From Rhypophila decipiens (lineage: Eukaryota; Ascomycota; Sordariomycetes; Sordariales; Naviculisporaceae): a stretch of DNA of 64,000 nt. The notes under the pieces are model-generated. The model made no database searches, was not told where the DNA came from, and was given only the letters and a program-made list of their open reading frames with translations. Each line of letters begins with the position of its first letter. The stretch's first letter is position 1. Below are positions 41,701 through 52,740 of the stretch, piece by piece. The translations under genes were made by a program, and so were the position numbers. The stretch is taken from assembly GCA_033297075.1 (NCBI GenBank), contig MU858098.1, forward strand, positions 145,737-209,736. The letters run 5' to 3'.

Positions 41701-42918
41701 CTCACACAGATCCCCGGCATTGGCTCAGCTGGAATGCGAAGATTGGTCACCAACAATGTTCACACCGTCTTGGAGCTCAACGACAAACACTCGATGGAGA
41801 TTGACACTATGATGGGCCGGAACCCACCATTCGGAACGAACATCAAAAATTCCCTCCTCTCATTTCCTCGCCTTAGCCTTGATGTCACCCAGATGGGAAA
41901 AGCAGTAAAGGAGATGGTGCCAGACAGCGTGCCATTCGGCCAGGTTCCTACAGCGAAAGAGGTTGTGACGGTTCAAGTGAAGACCACCCTTAGATTCACC
42001 AACACTAACGGCCTGGCGACGTGGAAGGGCAAGTGGCCGAATATTACACTGATGGCCGAGTCCACCGACGGAACTCTGGCCTACTTCTGGCGCGGATCCC
42101 TCAGAGAGTGCACCAGATTTGGTCATGTGGACCACCATTTCCCCGTTCGGCTGAGAAAGTTTGAGGACCACATCGTTTGCCATTTCAGCTGTGAGGAGAT
42201 TGTCGGTACAATGATCAGCAAGACGCTGAGGCATGATCTCCCTCGCGCAATGTTCCAGCCCGGAGAGCGCCCCCCAATCATTCGGCCATTGGCCCCGGCT
42301 GCTCCCCCACCTCCCCCACGCACAACGACAAGGGAGGTCGACTTTTTTCAAGATGGCGGACTGGATGACCTGGACTTTCTGGGTGTTGAAGACTTCCCTA
42401 GGCCTCGCCCAGAATCACCATCTGACGTCTTTGAGGGCCTTGAAGTCTTCCCTCCCCCGGCCCCCAGCCCAGCCAACGGTCCAAACTCGCAGCTCGAAGC
42501 TGCAGAGCCCTCTCTTCTGCCAAATGGCAGATACAAGTGCGCCCATCCCTGCTCCGGCGGGATCAAGAAGACTGGGGTGCCTTGCACCCATCGGTGCTGT
42601 GTCGAAGGACTCAAGCACAAACGACGGGCCGTCGCCCAGAAGACAGACGACTCCGGGCCGCAGAAGCGGCAAAGACGCGAGGATGTGCCTGGGCACATCA
42701 CCACGGGGCCCGCGCCTCTTCAGGGGGCTGTCAACGCCAGACAGCCCCCTGTCTTTGTCGACCTGTCCATGGAGGACGACGAGCCGGCCGAGGAGGCGGC
42801 GGTGGTGGAGGCGGCGGTGGCGGCAGTGATAGAGGAGGTGGCGGGCGGGGAGGGCGGGGAGGGCGGAGAGCAAAGGGTCCCGGAATGGGACTTTTTTCAT
42901 TTTGAGATGTTCGAATGA
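38783..42918 (+). pseudogene. MER3: Meiotic ATP-dependent DNA helicase MER3/HFM1, with an in-frame stop codon
   Basis: Ski2-like helicase needed for meiotic crossovers. Exons 38783-39092, 39164-39445, 39514-41270 and 41326-42918 share one frame of 1,313 positions. Motifs: Walker A APTGSGKT, DEVH box (LIDEVHFLKDIRG), SATIPN, the late motifs FHHSGLDAQDRQ and CCTSTLAVGINLP, and the QMLGRAGRPQFD motif VI. A winged-helix region follows, then a Sec63-type domain (LTQIPGIGSAGMRRL onward) and a C-terminal Cys/His finger (YKCAHPCSGGIKKTGVPC, then THRCC). At 41680-41682 TAG replaces a conserved Trp: ALELLRAVMAGS-stop-EGRPNQL, where homologues have WEG. TGG to TAG is one G-to-A change. No intron removes it. 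The stop gives a 901-residue product lacking the Sec63 part. A recent null allele, readthrough or a sequence error are all possible. Confidence 0.85.
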
Positions 42919-42934
42919 AAATGTTTTGGGTCAT

Positions 42935-43115
42935 TAGTTTTTTTCTTTTTTCTTTTTTCTTTTTCCTTTCTTTTTCTTTTTCTTTTTTCTTTTTTAAAAA
43001 AAAACAATGCCCAGATGGTGGGGCTGAGGCCTTCGGGTAGTTTTTCTTTTTCTTTTTCTTTTTTCTCTTTCTTTCTTCTTTCTCTCTTTTCTTTTCCTTT
43101 TCCCTTCCTTTTTTT
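42935..43115. repeat. Long polypyrimidine tracts after the helicase gene
   Basis: Two T/C tracts (about 42,938-42,996 and 43,040-43,115), made of TTTTTC-type repeats and separated by a short A-run and a unique 40-base spacer. Low complexity; may form triplex DNA. No coding capacity. Confidence 0.7.
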
Positions 43116-45173
43116 GGTTCGTTCTTTCATGTATATAATTATAAATCAAACAAACTTCTCCCTTTCTGTCCACCACTCGAATGAACTCGTGGCTACTTTT
43201 CTGTGGCATTAGATGGAGTAAAGCTGCCGAATATCACACATGTTCTATAAACATACTCATTTGCTAGACCTGCCATTACTTTTGCTCCCCCGGCTGAGGC
43301 TGGCAAAGGCTGGGAGTAACTCCCTGGAGCAGATGTATCCTATCCTTGGTCGATGCCAACGGTAGCTAACCCAAGCAAGATTATGCGAAGTTTCTTTCGC
43401 AGCTTTATACTACTATATATCGCCAGAAGCAATGAATACAACAGTTTAGGAAGAACTGATAAGTCATTGCATTCTCAGCGACCTGATCCTGCATTTCAGA
43501 GGCTCCGCCAACATCGCCAAAGTCTGTGGTGGAAAACATTTTGCCTCATACCATAATCCTTACATCAAGCTGGGCGGAGGAAACTAATCATAATGTCGAA
43601 GACACCCTAGAGAACTCATACATACGACACAATCATGGCCAGACATTTTGAACGGTACTGAGGTGCCGTGGTGGATGCTTAAACTAAACGAGGACAGAGG
43701 TCTAGTGAGGCTTCAGACCACAAGTCACGACCTCCTGGCTCTGTAGGGTTCGTGTTCAACACCAAGCTGCTTTCCATCACTACATGACTGTTCAAATGTA
43801 CTAACTGTACCATTACCGAACGCATCAACACCTGCCTCGAGAAAGGCCCTCACGATGAACCAAGAGAAGGCTGCCTTCATGACATGGGAAGGGAGAAAGG
43901 ACCATCCCAGAGGCGAGACAATAATCCTCTTCTGTTTTGCGAAATAGTAGTGTTCTCCCCCTTGTCGTTTGATTTTCGACGTTCTTACTTTAACCTCCGC
44001 TGCTGTGCTGTCTGCTCCGGAAACAATATGGACTGTAACGCGCTCAAAGCTCAAGTCGCAACTTTTATGTCTTACCCATTTTGCAAACGTTTCCACCATC
44101 CCTCGAAGCCCGACTCCTCAGCCAGCCTTCCTCATCAATCTCGTATAACCGTCACCGCTCGAGTCTCTCTCACTAGGCTTCTTCTAGAATATACTTCCTC
44201 CTCAGTTTCTACACAGCTTCGCCAGTCTCTCCAAACCCGACACCTCCTCAGCCTCAATAACCATCCTCTAACGGCGCCAATAGCTTCGGCAGGATTGAGA
44301 GGAGGGAGGGTCCCTGCCACAGATGCCTGTGGCGCAATCGGGCGTCATTGGTGGAGTCGATGATGGTAAGGTTGTTCGAGGCTGTCGCCGCGTACGAAAG
44401 CCGAAGGCCAAGGTGGCTATCCAGAACCTTGTGGTTTCTTAGCATCGCAAGAAAATATTTTGGCTTCTTCTGTAATCTCGAGCATTAGTCTAGATAAGAA
44501 AACGCCAGTCAAGTTAAAATAGGCGTGTGTTCCGACGATGAGCCTCAAACCTTCGGAGCAAAAATGAGGCTCTTGCCCGCCAGCAAGGCTAAAGGTGGGG
44601 CAGCTTTGCGTCACCTCGACGATCACGGTTTTGTCCAATCAGCATCGTCGAATGTTGCGCCAAAAAGGTCGCAATAAATCCATTGGTCAGAATGGCGAGA
44701 TGGAGTTGGCGTGGAGAACAGAGTGTTTTGCGAATGTGCGAATAAGCGAACGAGAAGAACAGATTGAATACTAGTTTGGCCGTCTGAAAGCTGGCAGCTG
44801 GCGGGTTGGCTTTCCATCTGGGCGTGAGAGCGATGTTTCCAGGCCACAATAGTAGGCGTGTTGAGCTTGTTGAATAGGGGGTGATCAGAATGGAGCTGCG
44901 CAATGAACAGATCGATTTTGGCAGGAGGGAGGTTGGTGCGAAACTATTTGAGACGACAGAAATAGCCGAGGATTGGTGTTGTCATCTGGTAAAATCACAA
45001 TACCTGACACGGTCACGTTCCCTCACAGAATACCGATGTTTTGGTGCTTGCTATTGTGGCTGCCCCGCCACACCGCTAGTCGGTGTCGCTCCGGCCATGC
45101 TGTCCCGTGTTGCTCCGACTATCTCGCGAACACCTGATCTGATCACTCTGCTGAACTTCTGTCAACCACCTAC
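43116..45173. other. Intergenic, about 2 kb, with possible coding remnants on the minus strand
   Basis: Minus-strand frames near 44,900-44,420 read protein-like text in two different phases (WIYCDLFGATFDDADWTK, then TVIVEVTQSCPTFSLAGGQE) that meet near 44,630 without a splice signal. Another minus frame at 44,099-43,725 includes SHVMKAAFSWFIVRAFLEAG. I recognise no family. This could be a frameshifted relic or chance. Confidence 0.3.
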
Positions 45174-45180
45174 TATAAAG
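45174..45180 (+). promoter_or_regulatory. TATA box of the acidic disordered protein gene
   Basis: TATAAAG, 192 bases upstream of the ATG at 45372. Confidence 0.4.
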
Positions 45181-45371
45181 GAACCAAATTATTCCTCACT
45201 CAACCAAACTCCAGAAATCTCAGCACCACTGAGAAAATCAGCCTTTACACGACCCAAATATTCCTCCACTGCCAGCCAACTTCAGACACCGCATACCCCT
45301 GAAAAGCCTTGCACAAGTCGCATCGTCATACTTCTCCAACCACAATCAAACCGACGTATTAGGCCTTCACC

Positions 45372-46118
45372 ATGGCAAGGCACGCAAAACCGGTCTTTGA
45401 AAAGCGCAAGGGGCATCAGCTGGAATCAGCGGTTGCGAAAAGGAGAAGAACGCAGGGTAAGGTTCCCCGCCTGGAATTTTCGCTGCAAGGGGACTTTCCA
45501 GCTAACAAAGAACCGCTACCGACAGAAGACAAAGTCATTCGCCAGCCGACTCTGTCCTCCTGGCTCCGCAGCGGGAAATGTGGAACGTCCCCGGCCAAGA
45601 ACCACGGAAATGACGGTCAGCCCAAGGCCACCGTGAATGTCGGATCTTCTTCCTCGGGTCCCGCAGGAACCGAGTCTGCGGCCCAGCCTGTATCGGGAGC
45701 CGCGACGCGGGGTGCCTCCACGGACCAGGTGGACGACCTCCAAGACAAAGCCATCGCTCTGGTGACCACCAAGACTACCCAATCCTCGGCCACGAGAAGC
45801 ACTGGTACAACTACAGCCAGCCCGACGCAGCAGGCACCTCGATTGCCACCACCTAGCTCACCAAGACCATCGATCACATACCGTGAGCTGTGGTTAGCCC
45901 GACCTCGGAGAGAGGCAATTAACAGCTTGGGCATTGACTGGAGCACATGCACAGGAGGGACCGACGATGAGGCAGAGACCGACGATGAGGAGGGCAGTGT
46001 GGAGAAGGAGGAGGAGGAGGAGGAGGAGGAAAGTCAGGAGGAGGGTGAGCTCTACAACCGTGAAAGGTTGTGGAGGTCTCTTTCACCTATGGAAATTAGA
46101 CTTGTAGAGGAGGCATAG
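45372..46118 (+). CDS. Hypothetical acidic, disordered protein
   Basis: Single open frame of 248 residues with an excellent start context (CACCATGG) and a TATA box upstream. I do not recognise it. The N-terminus is basic (MARHAKPVFEKRKGHQLESA, then KRRRT, a likely nuclear signal). A short motif RQPTLSSWLRSG loosely resembles a PCNA-binding or docking peptide. The middle is Ser/Thr/Pro/Ala-rich and disordered. A folded-looking stretch SITYRELWLARPRREAINSL precedes a run of more than ten Glu, encoded by a GAG/GAA repeat at about 46,009-46,028, and the end is RLWRSLSPMEIRLVEEA. Probably nuclear; function unknown. Confidence 0.6.
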   Translation: MARHAKPVFEKRKGHQLESAVAKRRRTQGKVPRLEFSLQGDFPANKEPLPTEDKVIRQPTLSSWLRSGKCGTSPAKNHGNDGQPKATVNVGSSSSGPAGTESAAQPVSGAATRGASTDQVDDLQDKAIALVTTKTTQSSATRSTGTTTASPTQQAPRLPPPSSPRPSITYRELWLARPRREAINSLGIDWSTCTGGTDDEAETDDEEGSVEKEEEEEEEESQEEGELYNRERLWRSLSPMEIRLVEEA

Positions 46119-47125
46119 GAACGGCTCCTGGCGGGAGCTAGTTGGGACTCTCCAGATGAGGAAGCCTGATCCAGATGTTGACAACGGAATGGGCTTTGGA
46201 GCGAGGCAAGCCATGGTTGTATCTATATGTAATGCAGGCCCCAGAACCAATAAATCCGTCCCCAAACTAATGACAGCCTTGATCTCTTGCGACTAGAAAA
46301 ATCTTCTGCCTATATATACTTGTTCATGTGTGCCTTGTATTAAAAATGATGTGTTGGAATGGCTTTCCCTTCTCTTTTTGGAGACTGTCCTGCAAGCAAC
46401 CAGTTGCTTATACTATTTTATTCTCTCTTCCAGTTTCAAATGCCACCAACGGCTCAAATCATGGTGGAAACTTGGAATGCCCGTGTGTGATTATATTGGG
46501 GGTCTTGATTTCAACTTGCGCCAGGTTTGACTGTCTCACACAGCTGTACGTTGTGCCTGTCATTACTGTCCACTAGCTCCATGTATTGGCCAGACCCACA
46601 GACCACGAGAAATTGCTTTTACAGAGGAGGACCCAAGGAGGAAAGCTGCACCTACCAGCAAACAACTCCCATGACGACTCTTGCTTTTCAGGACTGCCTT
46701 CTTTCCCATCGTCCTTTTAAGGCGCCTTTCTGTTTCCAGACCATCCTTGCTCTAAACTCATTTCTTTCTCGGAACACTTCCCACAGTAGAGAAGTAAATC
46801 CAAGGCGCGTTAGCCTCGCTTCACACCGTCATGCACCACGACCGCCGAGTTCTTTTCCATCTAGAAGGAAAACCCACGCCGGGAATACCCTTCCAGCCTT
46901 TGAAATATTTACAAGCCGAGCATTCTCACCTCAGTTGCTTGGAAGACCGGGTTTCCAGTGGTATGAGTATTTCTAGGCAACACCATCGCCCGAAGAGGAA
47001 CTAACGATGAAACGCAAACCTCTTAGATATTACCCTTGTCTCGAAGATCCCAGTCCACAAAGTCGCAGGTCTCGAGCAACGATCGACAGTCAGACGAGAA
47101 ATCGAAACAGCAGTGTCCTCGGTAG
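46119..47125. other. Intergenic, or upstream exons of the next tentative gene
   Basis: No firm gene. A plus frame starting MKRKPLRYYPCLEDP at 47007 could be an upstream exon of the following tentative gene, but no clear donor links them. Confidence 0.3.
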
Positions 47126-47855
47126 AGAACCCACGTGGATTCCCTGGCCAGCTTGGAAGAGAGCCTCCTCTCCAGGGAAAGAGCAACAATATCCGACAAT
47201 GTCTTCAAACAGCGCGGTGTTAACACGACGGCGGGCTATCGCGCCCCTCTCTCGCAAAGTCTTATTTCGGCCGCGGACTACCAGGATCTCTTGTTTAGGT
47301 CGGAATTGGAGGCCACGGACACTTCGCGCGATTCCACGACGTCACCAAGTTGGGACATCGGGCATTACGAGGCGAGATACGGCCTGAGAGAAAGAAATAA
47401 AATTACACATCATGAAACACACTGCCGATCGACCAAAACTGGAGTCACCGATGGCTTGCAAACAACCAGGTATCAGGACAGTGTTGCTCATCACAATCCC
47501 AGATCAGCCGGGCAATGTGTAAGTAAATTCGAGAGCCCTTTTGTTACTTCCCGGCTTGATTTCATATGTTGAGAAGCGTGCTAACACTGCCGTTGACATC
47601 TTATAGCAAGACAGGTCGGATGGCCCCGGGCTGTCCTTGTGTGGCCAGCGAGAGAGGAACCTGTTGCTAAACTATGGGGAGAGACCACACGTGCTCGGCT
47701 TGGGGTGCCCCCTCTCAGAGCTCCCAGAGGCAGCCGGAGGGTAGGGCTTGGGTGCGTGAAGAGCGGGAGTCCAGCATCCGTGAATCTCTGGTTGCTAACT
47801 TTCTAGCCAGAGCGCTTCGACGTGGCCAGATGGGTACTGTGGAAGCCTTGGATGA
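47126..47855 (+). CDS. Tentative multi-exon hypothetical gene, 5' end unresolved
   Basis: Three segments join in frame: about 47126-47518, 47607-47740 and 47807-47855. The first intron has donor GTAAGT and acceptor TTATAG. The second (47741-47806) has a GTAGGG donor, GCTAAC branch point and TTTCTAG acceptor. The product reads protein-like (SLASLEESLLSRERATISDN, then YRAPLSQSLISAADYQDLLF, and after splicing CQDRSDGPGLSLCGQRERNL) and ends YCGSLG. An in-frame stop at 47123-47125 shows that translation must begin in an upstream exon that I could not fix. The minus strand across 47,715-47,972 also holds an open frame, so the strand is not certain. No family recognised. Confidence 0.35.
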
Positions 47856-48979
47856 TGGGTTCTTCTTGCAAGTCTTGCAATGATATTTCTGAGCGGCGAG
47901 GTTCTCTGCTTCGGACTTTCTGTTTTGTGGCCATACTGTCGCCTGGACTTCGGCTGCGGATCCTTTAATCACCAGTTTAGTGGCCTCATTCTCCGACCAT
48001 GATTTTCTATATCTTTTGCTCGACTACATACCCGGGGGCGAGCTGTTCAGCCACCTCCGCAAGGTTCGGCGCTTCGATTTCTAGTCAGGAGGAGCGAGGA
48101 CCTCAGAGGTCTTTCACTCCTCAACACACTCCTTTTGTTAGAAGAATTCAACAAGTTACCCCAGTTCCTGCTTTGACCTTACAACGACTATTACGGCCAG
48201 ACCCAAAGGCCAGCCACTGTGACCATGACGATGCCTTCTTCTTAGTTGGTGTGGTTGTTTTGGTCCTCGCAGTGCGCCCTGCTGGTCTTTAGTATCCAAA
48301 ACCTCACCAGGCTTCAGTATATGGCAAACAGATGTGCCATCCTACCCTGTGGCGTCTTCGACTTTCTTACCATCCCCGAGGTAAATACCCTGGTTCTGTA
48401 GCCTGATTTTCTCATAAAGTACACAAGGTGGGCTCTTACAGTTCAAGCCTAGGTAGACCTCTCAAGCAACCAAGCAATCAACTATTTATTTCTCGACCTA
48501 TCTTCCCATCCGAGACGAATCATGACGAGCCTGATTACCGCTTGATGATCTTGTACCACTATAATGCTATTGTTACCCCCTGCTTTGATCTGCGAATACA
48601 CGTTTGGGAAATATTGAGTCTTTTTTTGTGGCCCATATGTGACTGAGGAGGCGAGAAAGGAGACCAACGACAAACGCACTGCTGGTGAACCACTGTGTAG
48701 AATGGCGCATACAAAGGAGACGAAAGGGCTTCGGCGACTCGGAGTTGCCCAGCCACCTTACTACCATTCTGCTTCACAAGGCTGTAGGAAAACTTAATCC
48801 CTTATTCTGAGTTGGTAAGCGAAAAGTGTCGCCAGTCGTTGAAATCTTCAAGCAATCTCGCTTCTGAGAACAGGAAGATGAAAGGGAACTCTGGGAAGAG
48901 GGAAGGCGGACACAATGAAGCACTGAGCATGTAAAATTCAAAACAGCCTTGTCGCGACTTGAAATCAATTCAGGTTCAT
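47856..48979. other. Intergenic, about 1.1 kb
   Basis: No supported gene or repeat on either strand. Confidence 0.4.
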
Positions 48980-49300
48980 TACCCGTCAAGAGCTATTATC
49001 GCACCTGACCCCAATGCTCCGCATTGGGGTCAGGATGGTTGATTCGATAAAAAACAGTTGATTCGATAATTTATCTTCACTATAGATAACCCTAACCCTA
49101 GTACTGTGCACGTGTTACATTTAGGACAGGGTTAGGGTTATACGTAGTGAGTCGGGTAGTACATGGCTGCAATTAGCATAGGGTTAAGGTTATGTATGGC
49201 GAGTAATAAATTATCGAATCAACCGTTTTTTATCGAATCAACCGTCCTGACCCACTAGCGTAGCTAGTGGGTCAGGGGCGATAATAGCTCTTGACGGGTA
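48980..49300. mobile_element. TA-flanked MITE (Tc1/mariner type) with paired subterminal hairpins
   Basis: Element 48982-49298 (317 bp) is bounded by TA on both sides. Its terminal inverted repeats are about 95 bp long and start CCCGTCAAGAGCTATTATCG. Exactly 22 bases from each end lies a perfect 14-bp-stem hairpin: 49004-49034 and 49246-49276. Both share the outer stem CCTGACCC but differ in the inner stem (CAATGC versus ACTAGC). Next, each arm carries two copies of GTTGATTCGATAA. The centre holds telomere-like TAACCCTAACCCT words in both orientations. No transposase frame. Family knowledge: TA duplications mark Tc1/mariner elements. Confidence 0.75.
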
Positions 49301-51765
49301 CTCTCTCGTCGTTGTAAGTGACCAGCTGGAGCTGGCGATGATGGCAGTTTCGGAGACGAGACCAATCCGGAAATCGCTTCATTTCGCGACAGTGGGCAGT
49401 CTTGTCGTTGGCCAGAGGAAGATTGCTCCTGCCTGTCGCGATCCGGCCTTGGCATCTACGACACTGGAAGAACAACCTGGATTTACCAGAAATCAAGCCA
49501 AGAAATGCGCCTTCATCGCGACAGGCTTAGGAATTCAGGGATCTATTTTCAAGTGGTATTATTTCCAAAAGCACGATCATGCAGAAATGCCAGCAACGGC
49601 TGAGAAAGCCATTTACACGACGTCCAACCACCAAGGTTTGACTTTCACCAGCTCTAACAAATTTTCTTCTCCACGTCGTCACCAAAGGCGACGAGCATAG
49701 TGAAAAAAAGAGTGGTGGACGAAACAATGCCCAATTGGAAAATAAAAAATTAGTCTTGTGAAACCTCCGAAGAGATAACGAACCACAAGGTAACGCCGCG
49801 ATGTGCAATGCAGGTCCCAAGGGTGCTGCCAGGTTTTCTTGGTCGCCCGACAGCCAAAACACGTATGTGTGGCATGAGGGAAAAAAAAGAAGGAGAGAAA
49901 GGAATCGAGAGAAGGTGGGAGGGGAGAGGTCTATATATACCCGAGGAAGGGGCCCCCGCACGGAGAACATCAGCGAGCAGTGGGGCCCTGTGACGCACGT
50001 TGTTTTCGGTCGAGGTTGAGTGATTTGTGGGTCTGCTTGCGAGGGTGGTTGAACTCGAGGGGATGATTTCGCGGCTGGGTCCGGTCGAGGAGAACGGTCA
50101 GATCCGGCACCTTACTGGGGATAAGGTACCCGACGGGAACTAGATCAGACGGTGGGTCTGTTAAGAGGGGCAAGAATTTCAGGGAAGACAGAGGAAACCC
50201 TGCGAGAGAGATGGTATGTTGGTAAGCAGGTTCGCGGGACATGATGCTCGACGCCTTGGTAACAAGACCGATAGGACTTCAGTAAACCGGTGCATAGAGC
50301 CCGCGGCCCCGAAGGGTCATGTAGCTGGGACACACGCCATGTAAGTGGTCGATATCGTCCAGCAAGACTTGTCTCCAAGTCGTGATTGTGGTTTTACTCC
50401 GTGAAATAACAGTGTTAAATAGAGAGCTACCAGCCCCAATCGAGCGACGAGAACCCTCGTACCTCTTCCGTTCTGGCCATAGTTTTCCGACATTGACACA
50501 ACCATGAGATAGATTAGATGGTTTACCCCCAACTAGTACTAGCTTTTGCTTATGACAAGATAGACCCATCAAAATTGCTGTTTTGTTACCTGCGGTGCTG
50601 AATCAGAATACTGAACCTCACCCAATTCTGAAATTAGACCTTGATGGATGAGAAGTTATCTACCTAATTGAACATGATAGTGCGCGAAGAGATGGACACA
50701 ATAACCAGCACCCGAAATTTCCTTACCACCATAGCAATTACAGACTGAGTGAGCAATCAAATTCCCAAATCCGCCTCTGATTCTTCTTCGACATGGTCGC
50801 AGTGGCCCCGTAGATCACCCCACCAGCACGGTAAAGTGTGTTACTTGGACAGATTGCATGCATTATAATGACACTAGATAGGCAATGCTCTTGAAGAGCT
50901 GGAGGCCAATGGTAAAAGAGACAATCAAACGGACTCGTCATCGACTTCCGCTTCCGCTTCCGCTTCCACAAACCATGCCCCCGACCTGTTATCCGTGCTT
51001 CTTCCTTTCGTGGTAGGTATAGGTAGCCAGCGACTGCTCACGAACATAAGGTTCCTGTGGTGTCTTTGTATCGGCAAGGAAATCTGCAATTGCAAGACAT
51101 CGAAGTTTTGCGTTTCAACGGAATAAGTGCTGCTCCATGACATCTGTACTCAAGAACCGTGGGATAACATGGCGCGTAGCAGACCGATCTGTGTTGTCCT
51201 TTTGCGGAATTGTTCTATATATAACAACCATTCGAGAGATTGGTTCTAGCCCAGGCTACTAATGATATAACTTTTCTCCCCTCTACATAAGCTTAAACGC
51301 CTCTTCTCACCGGCGTGTAGATCCATAAACATGCCCCAACGACGTGCTTGTGCAGAGGCGTGAGCATGGCAGCCTCGCATTTCTAGGCTTACCCCTTTGG
51401 GACAAGTCCGTCTTGGTGATTGGACGGCTGAATCCCGTTGCAACCAGGAGAAGATTGGCTAGCCTAGGGTATCCCTGACACAAAGAGAAGAAACAATCTA
51501 TACAAAGATGAGAAAATGAAAGTAGCTTCTAATTATTAAAGAGCCTGAGGTTCTCGCGGCCCCAGCAGTGAGGGGGGTTCCACTGGAAGCACCTCCGCGC
51601 GCCACGCTGACCTTTTCATACCAAACCCGTAGAACTATTGCGGTAGATAATCGTAACAAGATATAACAACCAGCCCGCCCTTCCCCATCAAACACATGTA
51701 CAACCCATCATAATAATACAGCAACAACCTCAACAAGACAGATCCACTATTCCCTATCCCATGCA
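49301..51765. other. Intergenic, about 2.5 kb
   Basis: Only short frames with no recognisable features. A small CTTCCG microsatellite lies at about 50,942-50,970. Confidence 0.4.
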
Positions 51766-52260
51766 CTAGCGAGGCAAGCTCATCCTCTGGACAAAGGTCG
51801 AGTCCAGCAGCTTTTTGTTGTTGGGCCTGCCTTCCTTGACCCGTCGAGACGTTGAGCTCACAGGCGCTTTCGCCTTTGACGCTGGCTTTGGCGCTGCCTT
51901 GCGCTTTGTCACCTTCTTCTTGGCGGGCTTGGGAGGCTGCGGCGGCTCGGGGGGTCGGCGAGCAGCTTCGGCAGCGGCCCTCATGGCCTGGCGCTGTTGC
52001 TTGGTAATGTCACCTAGCTCCTCCTGCAGGAGCACAATGGTCTCCTTGAGGAGGCTTTTCTCGCTGCGCTTGACGTTCTCTAGATTCGTCTGGTAGTGGC
52101 GAATCTTTGCTCTGACGTCCGCTCGACGCCGATCCCACTGGTTTGGCTTTGGCGCCAAGATGATGTTCGGACTCGGCTGGGCGGCATCAGGGGCAGGAGC
52201 GACAACAGGGGCTGGACCGGAAGCGACAGCAGGAGCAAGAGTGAGAGCAGGAGCAGACAT
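51766..52260 (-). CDS. Hypothetical basic coiled-coil protein
   Basis: Open frame of 164 residues from Met 52260 (an upstream in-frame Met at 52326 adds 22 residues). The first 45 residues are Ala/Pro-rich. A predicted coiled coil follows (KIRHYQTNLENVKRSEKSLL, then KETIVLLQEELGDITKQQRQ). The C-terminus is Lys/Pro/Ala-rich (PAKKKVTKRKAAPKPASKAK), histone-H1-like in composition, and ends STFVQRMSLPR. No signal or membrane segment; likely nuclear. Similar in style to the small basic proteins at 56-62 kb but lacking their RKxLA motif. Function unknown. Confidence 0.5.
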   Translation of the reverse strand: MSAPALTLAPAVASGPAPVVAPAPDAAQPSPNIILAPKPNQWDRRRADVRAKIRHYQTNLENVKRSEKSLLKETIVLLQEELGDITKQQRQAMRAAAEAARRPPEPPQPPKPAKKKVTKRKAAPKPASKAKAPVSSTSRRVKEGRPNNKKLLDSTFVQRMSLPR

Positions 52261-52539
52261 TGTTGGTTGGTCCTGGTGGTAATCTGTTTGCTGGTTAGCT
52301 TCTTCTAATAAGCTAGGAAGATGCAAGAAATTTGGAGAGGAGGAGAGTGAAGTAGGAAGAATAAAGCAACCTCAAAGTGAATAGGCAAGAAGAAAATAGG
52401 GGACGGAAATTGAAGGGGCCATGTCAGACTGCTGGCATATTAGGGGAGATCTGAGGGGATTTTGTCTTACTTCTTCTGACAGATTTGATGGGTATAGAAG
52501 CAGGAAAGCCTTTGCCTCGTGATTTTGCAAGTTTTCGAA

Positions 52540-52740
52540 GGGCGAGAGCAAGAGAGCGAGAGCAAGAGAGCCGAGAGCAAGAGAGCGAGAGAAAGAGAGC
52601 CGAGAGCAAGAGAGCAAGAGCAAGAGAGCGTGAGCTAGGAGGCTGCTCGACGGAAGCAAAGATGCAGCAAGGAGACTGTCGACCGAAGCGAAGCTGTAGC
52701 AAAGAGACTGTTGTCGGAAGCAAAGCTGTAGCAAGGAGGT
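52540..52740. repeat. Purine-rich minisatellite and short tandem repeats
   Basis: About 52,543-52,630 is built from variants of gagagcaagagagc. It is followed to about 52,738 by imperfect 30-32-bp repeats with the core agctgtagcaa(a/g)gaga. Low-complexity DNA upstream of the small basic protein gene. Confidence 0.65.

Noticed and set aside
44881..45636. Plus-strand frame of 251 codons overlapping the acidic protein gene
   Set aside because: Composition and overlap show it is the promoter plus an out-of-phase reading of the gene at 45372, which has the better start and longer coherent product.
47715..47972. Minus frame with YHCKTCKKNP, resembling a zinc finger
   Set aside because: No paired His residues at finger spacing; opposite to a spliced plus-strand reading with a good branch point. 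Left as uncertain strand rather than a gene.
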